This document shows positions 17,037-25,443 of a DNA stretch of 64,000 nt, piece after piece. The notes beneath the pieces are model-generated. The model made no database searches. It saw only the letters and a program-made list of their open reading frames with translations, and was not told where the DNA came from. Source of the stretch: Crossiella sp. SN42 (lineage in GTDB: Bacteria; Actinomycetota; Actinomycetes; Mycobacteriales; Pseudonocardiaceae); the NCBI RefSeq assembly GCF_023897065.1, contig NZ_JAMHIV010000024.1, forward strand, positions 109,071-173,070. Direction: 5' to 3'. A program made the position numbers and the translations under genes. Positions within the stretch are counted from its first letter, which is position 1. Every line of letters starts with the position of its first letter.

Positions 17037-17063
17037 GGGCCGGTGCGAGATCCGCACCGGCCC
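17037..17063 (+). terminator. Intra-operon hairpin between binding-protein and permease genes
   Basis: GGGCCGGTGCG (17037-17047) and CGCACCGGCCC (17053-17063) are perfect 11-bp complements around AGATC, followed by TGTCTGTTT. It lies 12 nt past the binding-protein stop and 24 nt before the permease ATG. Partial termination or 3'-end protection here is a common way to raise binding-protein levels. Confidence 0.75.
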
Positions 17064-17087
17064 TGTCTGTTTGCCAGGAGCTTGTGT

Positions 17088-17896
17088 ATGTCAGGAAAGA
17101 CCGGCCTCAGCCGGAGACAGCGCGCCCGGTTGTTCCGGGGCATCCAGTACGGCCTGCTCGTCGTCGTGCTCGTGGTGATGGCCTTCCTCGCCAACTGGGA
17201 GAAGATCGTCACCTCGTTCTTCGACTTCGAGGTCGCGGCGCAGCTGTTCCCGAACATCATCGTCATCGCGCTGAAGAACACCATCGTCTACACCGCGCTG
17301 GGCTTCGCCTTCGGCATCGTCGTGGGTGTCATCCTCGCGCTGATGCGGCTGTCCTCGGTCGGCCCGTACCGGTGGATCGCCACCCTCTACATCGAGTTCT
17401 TCCGCGGCCTGCCCGCGCTGCTGGTCTTCCTCGCGGTCGGCTTCGGCATCCCCACCGCGTTCGGGATGAACGTCGACCGCATGCTGATCATCACCCTGGC
17501 GCTGGGCATCGTGGCCTCGGCCTACATGGCCGAGACCATCCGCGCCGGCATCAAGGCGGTGCCCAAGGGGCAGGTGGAGGCGGCCCGTTCGCTGGGCATG
17601 TCGCCGACCAGGACGCTGGTCACCGTGGTCATCCCGCAGGCCTTCCGGATCATCCTGCCGCCGCTGACCAACGAGCTGATCATGCTGGTCAAGGACTCCT
17701 CGCTGGTGTTCTTCATCGGTTCCACGCTGGAGCAGCAGGAGCTCGCCCAGTTCGGCCGTCAGGCGCTGAGCCAGTACAAGAGCATGACGCCGTTCGTGGT
17801 GGCCGGCCTCTGCTACCTGATCATCACCATCCCGCTGTCGATCTTGCAGCAGCGGTTGGAACGCAAGGCGAACGCCACCGCGAAGGGGGGTCAGTG

Positions 17897-17897
<1 letters not shown>
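17088..17897 (+). CDS. Polar amino-acid ABC transporter permease
   Basis: The 269-residue inner-membrane protein has about five transmembrane helices. The N-terminal [22 protein letters not shown] segment and the EAA loop [23 protein letters not shown] (coupling to the ATPase) mark the HisM/GlnP family. A late [13 protein letters not shown] motif is also typical of this group. ATG at 17088 follows CAGGAG (17075-17080). A single permease gene implies a homodimeric channel. The stop overlaps the ATPase start in TGATG. Confidence 0.92.
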
Positions 17898-18664
<767 letters not shown>

Positions 18665-18672
18665 ACGGACCA

Positions 18673-18721
18673 CGGCGCGGCCGTCATACTGTCTACTGTG
18701 GACAGTATGACGGCCGCGCCG
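18673..18721. terminator. Perfect 21-bp inverted repeat after the amino-acid ABC operon
   Basis: The arms at 18673-18693 and 18701-18721 are exactly complementary over 21 bp around the loop TACTGTG. It begins 9 nt after the ATPase stop and ends 65 nt before the ROK kinase start. There is no T-run, as is usual for actinobacterial terminators. The arms are less GC-extreme in the middle (CATACTGTC), so an operator for the ROK gene is an alternative reading. Confidence 0.65.
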
Positions 18722-18786
18722 CCGTGTGTGGATGAACCTGTGGAATCTGTGGACAAGTGATCTTGCGTCCTGTGGATGGAGAAGGC

Positions 18787-19689
18787 ATGACCGACCTCGC
18801 GCTGGCCGTTGACGTGGGCGGGACCAAGATCGCCGCCGGTCTGGTGGACGGTTCCGGCGCGCTGCTGCGCACCGCGCGACGGCCCACGCCGGCGCATGAC
18901 CGCGAGGCGGCCTGGGAGGCGGTGCGGGCCGTGGTGGACGAGGTGTTGTCCGGGGCGGAAGGTGTTGCGGTGCGCGGGATCGGGGTCGGCTGCGCCGGTC
19001 CGGTGGACACCACCAGGGGCACGGTCAGCCCGATCAACATCAACGGCTGGCAGGACTTCCCGCTGCGCGACCGGCTCGGCGACCTGCTGCCCGGCCTGCC
19101 GGTGGAGCTGGCCGTGGACGGGGCGTGCACCGCGCTCGGCGAGCACTGGGCCGGGGCCGGGCGGGGCGCGGACTTCATGCTCGGCATGGTGGTCTCCACC
19201 GGCGTCGGCGGCGGCCTGGTGCTCGGCGGGCGGCCTTTCGGCGGCCGCACCGGCAACGCCGGCCACATCGGCCACGTGGTGGTCGAGCCGGACGGCCACC
19301 CGTGCACCTGCGGCGGCCGCGGCTGCGTGGAGACCGTGGCCGGCGGCCCGCACCTGTCCCGCTGGGCCCGCGAGCAGGGCTGGACCGGGCCGGACACGGT
19401 CGCGCTGGCCGCGGACGCGCGCGCCGGGAACGAGCTGGCGCTGGCCGCCTTCGAGCGCGGCGGGCACGCGGTCGGCCTGGCCATCGCGGCCGCGGCGGCC
19501 GTGTGCGACCTGGACCTGGTGGTCATCGGCGGCGGCGTGGCCGCGGTCGGACCGCTGCTGTTCGACCCGATCCGGCGCTGCCTGGACACCCACGCGGGCC
19601 TGTCGTTCCTGGCCGGGCTGCGGGTGGTGCCTGCTCAGCTGGGTGGGGACGCCGGGCTGGTGGGGGCGGCGGCGCTGCTCAGGCGCTGA
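18787..19689 (+). CDS. ROK-family sugar kinase (glucokinase-like)
   Basis: The 300-residue protein has the ROK layout: ATP phosphate-binding DVGGTKIAAGLVD at the N-terminus, catalytic Asp in LAVDGACTALGE, and the sugar/zinc motif HIGHVVVEPDGHPCTCGGRGCVE with the three cysteines and histidine that bind structural zinc. There is no N-terminal winged helix, so it is a kinase and not a ROK repressor. It probably phosphorylates glucose or a related hexose in the cytoplasm. ATG at 18787 follows GGAGAAGG. It overlaps the convergent tetR gene by 11 bp. Confidence 0.88.
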   Translation: MTDLALAVDVGGTKIAAGLVDGSGALLRTARRPTPAHDREAAWEAVRAVVDEVLSGAEGVAVRGIGVGCAGPVDTTRGTVSPININGWQDFPLRDRLGDLLPGLPVELAVDGACTALGEHWAGAGRGADFMLGMVVSTGVGGGLVLGGRPFGGRTGNAGHIGHVVVEPDGHPCTCGGRGCVETVAGGPHLSRWAREQGWTGPDTVALAADARAGNELALAAFERGGHAVGLAIAAAAAVCDLDLVVIGGGVAAVGPLLFDPIRRCLDTHAGLSFLAGLRVVPAQLGGDAGLVGAAALLRR

Positions 19690-20371
19690 CGCCGTCGACC
19701 TGGGAGGGCCGCCAGCTGTTGCCCTGCACCAGGTTGCCGAAGCCCAGCCAGACCAGGTTCATCAGCCGCGCGGACATCGCCTTGGGGGTCTCCTCCGGGT
19801 GGTCCAGCCACCAGTCGGCCAGCGACTCGCCCGCGCCGACCAGTCCGGCGGCCAGCGGCTCGGTCTGACCCTCGGCGAAGGAGCCCACGCCCTGGGCCTG
19901 CGCCGCGTGCTCCAGCAGCAGCCCGATCACCGAGATGGCGCGCTTGCGGCCTGCGGTCAGCTCGGCGGCGAACGGCTCGCCCTGGGTGCCTGCCTGCCGG
20001 TGCAGCACCCGCCAGGAGTCCCGGTTCGCCTCGACGAAGGCGAAGAAGCCCTGGATGCCGCGCCACAGCTGCTCGCGCGGCGGCAGGCTCTCGTCCACCA
20101 CGCCCGCGATGGCCTCCACCAGCCTGGTCGCCTCCCGCTGGATGCAGGCGGCGAACAGCTCCTCCTTGGCGCCCAGGTAGGCGTAGATCATCGGCTTGGA
20201 GATCCCGGCCACCTCGGAGATCTCGTCCATGGACGCGGCGTGGTACCCGCGCTGGGAGAACACCGCGACCGCGGCGTCCAGGATCTGGCGTTCCCGGACC
20301 GCCCTGGGCAGTCTTTTCGCGCGCGCGGGACGGTCGCCGTTGGACTCAGCGCGGTTATCGGTCATTGGCAC
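19679..20371 (-). CDS. TetR-family repressor, divergent from the SCP2/acyl-CoA dehydrogenase operon
   Basis: The 230-residue protein has a basic N-terminal tail and then the TetR DNA-binding domain: RERQILDAAVAVFSQRGYHAASMDEISEVAGISKPMIYAYLGAKEELF, with the recognition helix near KPMIYAYLG. The rest is a helical ligand-binding domain. It is transcribed away from the SCP2 and acyl-CoA dehydrogenase genes, and two TACT-N4-AGTA palindromes lie between. It therefore probably represses that operon, and perhaps itself, until an acyl-CoA or sterol-like ligand binds. The ligand is inference from the neighbours. Confidence 0.9.
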   Translation of the reverse strand: MPMTDNRAESNGDRPARAKRLPRAVRERQILDAAVAVFSQRGYHAASMDEISEVAGISKPMIYAYLGAKEELFAACIQREATRLVEAIAGVVDESLPPREQLWRGIQGFFAFVEANRDSWRVLHRQAGTQGEPFAAELTAGRKRAISVIGLLLEHAAQAQGVGSFAEGQTEPLAAGLVGAGESLADWWLDHPEETPKAMSARLMNLVWLGFGNLVQGNSWRPSQVDGVSA

Positions 20372-20412
20372 CCCCGTTGACGTAGCAGGAAGGGTACTCT
20401 TGTCAGCGAACC

Positions 20413-20440
20413 TACTCGAAAGTAGAGTTACTGCTCAGTA
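20413..20440. promoter_or_regulatory. Paired TetR-type operators
   Basis: TACTCGAAAGTA (20413-20424) and TACTGCTCAGTA (20429-20440) are both TACT-N4-AGTA palindromes, with centres 16 bp apart. They lie 19 nt before the SCP2 gene ATG and 41 nt from the tetR start, where a repressor would cover both promoters. TACT...AGTA half-sites are known for FadR-like TetR repressors of fatty-acid genes. Confidence 0.65.
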
Positions 20441-20458
20441 GGTAAGCGGGAGGTTTCC

Positions 20459-21007
20459 ATGACGAACAGCGACCCGATCGCTGCCCTGAGCACGGTTGAT
20501 CCCAAGAAGATCAGCAAGGAGGAGTTCGTCTCGCTCCTCTCCGCCGCCTCGGAAGTGGCCAGCAGTGGCGAGGCCGTCGACCTCAGCTCGATCGACCCGC
20601 ACTCCTTCGCCCGCCTCATCTCCCGGGCCTCCAAGGACCAGATCGAGGCCGTGATGGCCCGCCCCGAGCTGCGGGTCCGGGTGCTGGATGAGGTCTTCCG
20701 CCGGATGGAAGTGCACTTCAAGGCGGAGAAGGCCGGTTCGGCCAGGGCGGTCGTGCACTGGCGGATCGCCAGCGGCGAGGACTACGAGCGCTACGAGACG
20801 GTCATCGCCGACGGCGCCTGCTCGGTGAACAAGGAGAACAAGGCCGAGCCGAGGGTGACCGTGACCCTCTCGCCAGCCGAGTTCCTCAAGCTCGCCTCCG
20901 GCAACGGCTCCGCCCCGGTGATGTTCATGACCGGAAAGATCAAGGTCAAGGGCGACCTCGGTTTCGCCGCGGGCCTTTCGAACCTGTTCAGCATCCCCAA
21001 GGCGTGA
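20459..21007 (+). CDS. SCP2 sterol/lipid-binding domain protein
   Basis: The 182-residue protein has an N-terminal helical segment and then an SCP2-like domain (about 75-178): VFRRMEVHFKAEKAG, VHWRIASG, VTVTLSPAEFLKLASGNGSAPVMFMTGKIKVKGDLGFAAGLSNLF. The last part, K-x-K-G-D-x-x-x-A, is the usual SCP2 C-terminal signature. Such domains bind acyl chains, sterols or acyl-CoA. GCGGGAGG (20446-20453) precedes the ATG. The acyl-CoA dehydrogenase follows after 13 bp, so it may present a lipid substrate to that enzyme (inference). Confidence 0.85.
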   Translation: MTNSDPIAALSTVDPKKISKEEFVSLLSAASEVASSGEAVDLSSIDPHSFARLISRASKDQIEAVMARPELRVRVLDEVFRRMEVHFKAEKAGSARAVVHWRIASGEDYERYETVIADGACSVNKENKAEPRVTVTLSPAEFLKLASGNGSAPVMFMTGKIKVKGDLGFAAGLSNLFSIPKA

Positions 21008-21020
21008 GGGAGAACCGCCC

Positions 21021-22232
<1,212 letters not shown>

Positions 22233-22272
22233 ACCCCGGCCGGGAGGACGTGGCCCCCTCCCAGGCCGAAAC

Positions 22273-22310
22273 CACGAAGCCCGGCTTCCCGGCAGGAGCC
22301 GGGCTTCGTG
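22273..22310. terminator. Shared bidirectional terminator
   Basis: CACGAAGCCCGGCT (22273-22286) and AGCCGGGCTTCGTG (22297-22310) are perfect 14-bp complements with TTGTC after the right arm. It lies between the convergent acyl-CoA dehydrogenase and DUF2470 genes and touches the 3' end of the latter. Confidence 0.8.
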
Positions 22311-22313
22311 TTG

Positions 22314-23093
22314 TCAGTCGCTGTGCAAGCTCGCCATGAAGGGGCAGCCCACCAGCCGGCGCAGCTCCAGCGACAGCTCGTGCGGCGTGGTCACCGACTT
22401 GGAGAAGGCCAGTCGCACGTCGTGGTCGCCGTCGGCCGCCTCCACCCGCAGCCGCAGCCCGAGCCGGTCCAGGCCCAGCGGCCGGACGTGGCCGCCGCGC
22501 AGCTGTTCCGGGATGTGCCGGGCGAGCAGGTCCACCACGTCGCGGTGGGAAAGCTCCAGGTGCCGCAGCCAGTCGTCCTCCATCAGGCAGAACGGGTCCG
22601 GCGTGGCCGCGGTGAACTCCTGCGGGGTGAGCGAGCAGGTGCCCTCGGCGTCGGCCAGCACCAGCGAGGCGGGCACCAGGCGCAGCATGGTCGCGCCGTG
22701 GCCGACGTCCAGCAGCCGGGGGTCCGGCCGGGTGGCGGCCACCGAGAGCGCCTCGGCCCTGGCCCCGCGCTCGTCCAGGGCCTGCAGGAAACCGGTGATC
22801 CACAGCAGTCCGCGCACCGGCTCGCGCAGGCGCACCGGGGCCGGGTCGGTCAGCTCGACCATCGCGGTCAGCTCGCCGTGCGGCGCCTGCCAGGCCAGGC
22901 CGACCAGCTCGTGGTCCTCGTCCAGCAGCAGCGAGGCCGACCCGTCCGCGTGCACGTGGTGCAGCAGCGGCTCCACCCGGGGCGTGTCGCCCTCGACGGC
23001 AGGCATCAGCACCGCCTTGCCGCCTCGGACACCCATGGTCCGGGCCCGCTCGGCAGGCCCGGGCATCGGCGGGCGACGACTCTTGGTCTCCAC
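22314..23093 (-). CDS. DUF2470 protein, iron-box controlled
   Basis: The 259-residue protein has an N-terminal split-barrel-like region and a C-terminal DUF2470 domain (from about 155: LTPQEFTAATPDPFCLMEDDWLRHLELSHRDVV, ending near LVGC). This arrangement is found in HugZ/HutZ-like haem-utilisation proteins and their relatives. No obvious haem-binding His cluster is visible. TTGGAGGTGATCC gives a strong ribosome binding site before the ATG at 23093. A 15/19 match to the DtxR/IdeR iron box lies 15 bp upstream, so expression should rise when iron is scarce. A role in haem or iron acquisition is a reasonable inference. Confidence 0.8.
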   Translation of the reverse strand: METKSRRPPMPGPAERARTMGVRGGKAVLMPAVEGDTPRVEPLLHHVHADGSASLLLDEDHELVGLAWQAPHGELTAMVELTDPAPVRLREPVRGLLWITGFLQALDERGARAEALSVAATRPDPRLLDVGHGATMLRLVPASLVLADAEGTCSLTPQEFTAATPDPFCLMEDDWLRHLELSHRDVVDLLARHIPEQLRGGHVRPLGLDRLGLRLRVEAADGDHDVRLAFSKSVTTPHELSLELRRLVGCPFMASLHSD

Positions 23094-23107
23094 GGATCAC
23101 CTCCAAC

Positions 23108-23126
23108 TTAGGCAAGGCTAACTTGA
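23108..23126. promoter_or_regulatory. DtxR/IdeR-type iron box
   Basis: TTAGGCAAGGCTAACTTGA matches 15 of 19 positions of the consensus TTAGGTTAGGCTAACCTAA, including both TTAGG and GCTAAC cores. It lies 15 bp upstream of the DUF2470 start and about 45 bp upstream of the divergent membrane-protein -10 box, so it could act on both. Confidence 0.75.
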
Positions 23127-23182
23127 GTTGTCGTTGGAGGAAAGTCAGCCGACCGAGGGACCCCGATCTCTATCCTTGCCGG

Positions 23183-24274
23183 GTGCAACCCGCCTCGCCC
23201 GCCATCGTCGCCCAACCGGTGACCGACCGCCCCGCCATCGAGGACGCCCTGGCCGTGGGCATCCGCGACTACCAGCTGACCCTGGTGCGCGCCCCGCTGG
23301 GCGGGGCCGCCCTGTGCGCCGCGCTCGGCGGGCTGGTGTACCTGCTCGGGATCACCCCGGTGGCGTGGGTGGCCGCGCTGGGCGGGGCCGCGCTGCTGCT
23401 GGTGCTGCAGGTGGTGCTGGCGATCTGGTTGGTCCCGCAGAACCGCGCGGCCAAGCAGCTGATGACCGCGCAGTCCTGGCGTCAGGTGCACGCCGAGGTG
23501 CTCGGCCTGGACGGCAGGCACTTCGTGGTCGAGGCCGAGGGCAGGCGGCTGCGCATCCAGGAGATGGGTGGCCGGGTGGCACATCTGGTCCTCCGGCGCA
23601 CCGGCCGGTTGTGGCTGGTCGGCCCGGACGACGCCGGACTGGTGCTGGCCCGGATCGAGGGTCCCGGCACGCCCCTGTTCGGCAAGATGACCACCGAGAC
23701 CGGCACACCAGTGCCGCCGGAGCCTGAGCAGGCGGACGGCACTGCGGCGGCCGACCCGGTCAGCGTGGCCTGGGCCGGGGTGCTGGCGCGGGCGATCAAG
23801 TACCGGATCTGGCCGGACGTGGCCGCCTTCGTCCTGGTGGCGCTGGTCATGCTGGGCTTCCTGCTGGTCCAGGGCCTCAGCACGGGCAGCGTCGTGGCCA
23901 GCGTGCTCGTGCTGGCCATCGCCGCCCCGATGTCACTGCGCCGCCACCTCAAGGCCCGCCGTCGGTTCCGGCCCTGGACCAGCCTGCCCGAGCTGCTGCA
24001 CGCCGGACCGTGGCAGCCGGTGGGCATCACCCTGGCCCCGGCCCAGCTTGGACCGCTCGGCGGGAACGCCCAGGGCGTGATCCGGCTGGCCAGTGGCGCG
24101 GACCTGCCGATCCAGCTGCCGGAGGCCAGCCTGGACCTGATCGGCAACATCCAGGCCATGGGCGGTCTCTGGGTGGCCGGGGATCCGGTGCCCGGCAAGG
24201 TGTTCGCGGTCGGCTACCCCGGCTACCCCATCCTCGGCCTGGCCACCTTCAACCCCGGCATGACCCAGCTCTAA
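23183..24274 (+). CDS. Membrane protein of unknown function with two transmembrane hairpins
   Basis: The 363-residue protein has an N-terminal cytoplasmic-type segment, a transmembrane pair at about 34-50 and 56-75, a soluble domain of about 130 residues and a second pair at about 210-252. A C-terminal soluble domain ends GYPILGLATFNPGMTQL. The paired helices separated by a beta-rich domain look like an internal repeat. I do not recognise the family. The GTG at 23183 lies six bases after TATCCT (23171-23176) and lacks a ribosome binding site, so a leaderless mRNA is likely. Its 3' end overlaps the VWA gene by 4 bp. Confidence 0.75.
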   Translation: MQPASPAIVAQPVTDRPAIEDALAVGIRDYQLTLVRAPLGGAALCAALGGLVYLLGITPVAWVAALGGAALLLVLQVVLAIWLVPQNRAAKQLMTAQSWRQVHAEVLGLDGRHFVVEAEGRRLRIQEMGGRVAHLVLRRTGRLWLVGPDDAGLVLARIEGPGTPLFGKMTTETGTPVPPEPEQADGTAAADPVSVAWAGVLARAIKYRIWPDVAAFVLVALVMLGFLLVQGLSTGSVVASVLVLAIAAPMSLRRHLKARRRFRPWTSLPELLHAGPWQPVGITLAPAQLGPLGGNAQGVIRLASGADLPIQLPEASLDLIGNIQAMGGLWVAGDPVPGKVFAVGYPGYPILGLATFNPGMTQL

Positions 24275-25443
24275 GCCCCGACCTGGATGCCCTCGGCCTC
24301 GGCCCAGGCCGCCACGTCCTCCTTGCGCAGCGCGGTGGCCAGCAGGTCCGGGAACAGGTCCGGGGTGCAGGCGAAGGCGGGCGCGCCGAGGGCGGAGAGC
24401 TGGGCGGCCAGCTCGTGGTCGTAGGCCGGTTTGCCGCTGTCGGACAAGGCCAGCAGCACCACCACGGTCACCCCGCTGGCCACCAGGTCCCGGACCCGGC
24501 GTTGCAGCTCACCGGCCACGCCGCCCTCGTACAGGTCGCTGATCAGCACCAGCACCGTGTCGGCCGGGCGGCGGATGTGCTGCTGGGCGTAGGCCATCGC
24601 CCGGTTGATGTCGGTGCCGCCGCCGAGCTGGGTGGAGAACAGCAGGTCCACCGGGTCGTCCAGCTCCTCGGTCAGGTCGGCGACCTCGGTGTCGAAGACC
24701 ACCAGCCGGGTGTGCACCGAGCGCAGCGAGGCCAGGGTGGCGCCGAAGACCGCGGAGTAGACCACCGACTCGGCCATCGAGCCGGACTGGTCCACCAGCA
24801 GCAGCACGTCCTTGAGCGCGGAGCTGCGGCTGCGCCGCTGCGCGCCGATGAGCTGGTCCACCACCACGGTGCGCTGCGCGGGCTGGTAGTGGCGCAGGTT
24901 GGCCTTGATGGTCGCGTCCCAGTCCACATCGGACAGTCGTGGCCTGCGGGTGCGCCTGGCCCGGTCCACCGCGCCGGTGACCGCGGCGATGAGCTTCTCG
25001 GCCAGCTTCTTCTCGATCTCCTCGACCACCTTGCGCACCACCAGCCGCGCGGTCTCCTTGGTGCGCGCGGGAATCGCCCGGGACAACGACACCAGGGTGC
25101 CGACCAGCCGGACGTCCGGCTCCACGGTGGAGAGCAGCTCCGGTTCCAGCAGCAGCTTGGTCAGGCCCAGCCGCTCCACCGCGTCCCGCTGCATCACCTG
25201 CACCACCGAGGCCGGGAAGTAGGTGCGCACATCGCCCAGCCAGCGGTGCAGCACCGGCGCGCTGGAGCTGAGCCCGCCGCTGCGCTTGCCCTCGCCCTCC
25301 CCGGGCATCGTCTGCCCGCCACCGCCGTAGAGCGCGGTCAGCGCCGCGTCCCGGCGCCGGTCGTCGGCGTCCAGGTCGCCCAGCTCGTTGGCCGCCGGGC
25401 CGAGCAGCAGCCGCCAGCGGCGCAGCCGTTCCGCCTCGCTCAT
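24271..25443 (-). CDS. VWA-domain protein, YehP-like, last gene of the MoxR operon
   Basis: The 390-residue cytoplasmic protein has an N-terminal helical region and a C-terminal von Willebrand A domain. The metal-ion site is complete: DQSGS (218-222), Thr277 in GGGTDIN and Asp303 in ISDLYEGG. The pre-VWA segment (PVLHRWLGDVRTYFP, and VVVDQLIGAQRRSRSSALKDVLLLVD) matches the CoxE/YehP group that works with MoxR AAA+ ATPases. ATG at 25443 overlaps the upstream stop (ATGA). In characterised MoxR-VWA pairs the ATPase remodels a target that the VWA protein binds. The target here is unknown. Confidence 0.88.
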   Translation of the reverse strand: MSEAERLRRWRLLLGPAANELGDLDADDRRRDAALTALYGGGGQTMPGEGEGKRSGGLSSSAPVLHRWLGDVRTYFPASVVQVMQRDAVERLGLTKLLLEPELLSTVEPDVRLVGTLVSLSRAIPARTKETARLVVRKVVEEIEKKLAEKLIAAVTGAVDRARRTRRPRLSDVDWDATIKANLRHYQPAQRTVVVDQLIGAQRRSRSSALKDVLLLVDQSGSMAESVVYSAVFGATLASLRSVHTRLVVFDTEVADLTEELDDPVDLLFSTQLGGGTDINRAMAYAQQHIRRPADTVLVLISDLYEGGVAGELQRRVRDLVASGVTVVVLLALSDSGKPAYDHELAAQLSALGAPAFACTPDLFPDLLATALRKEDVAAWAEAEGIQVGA

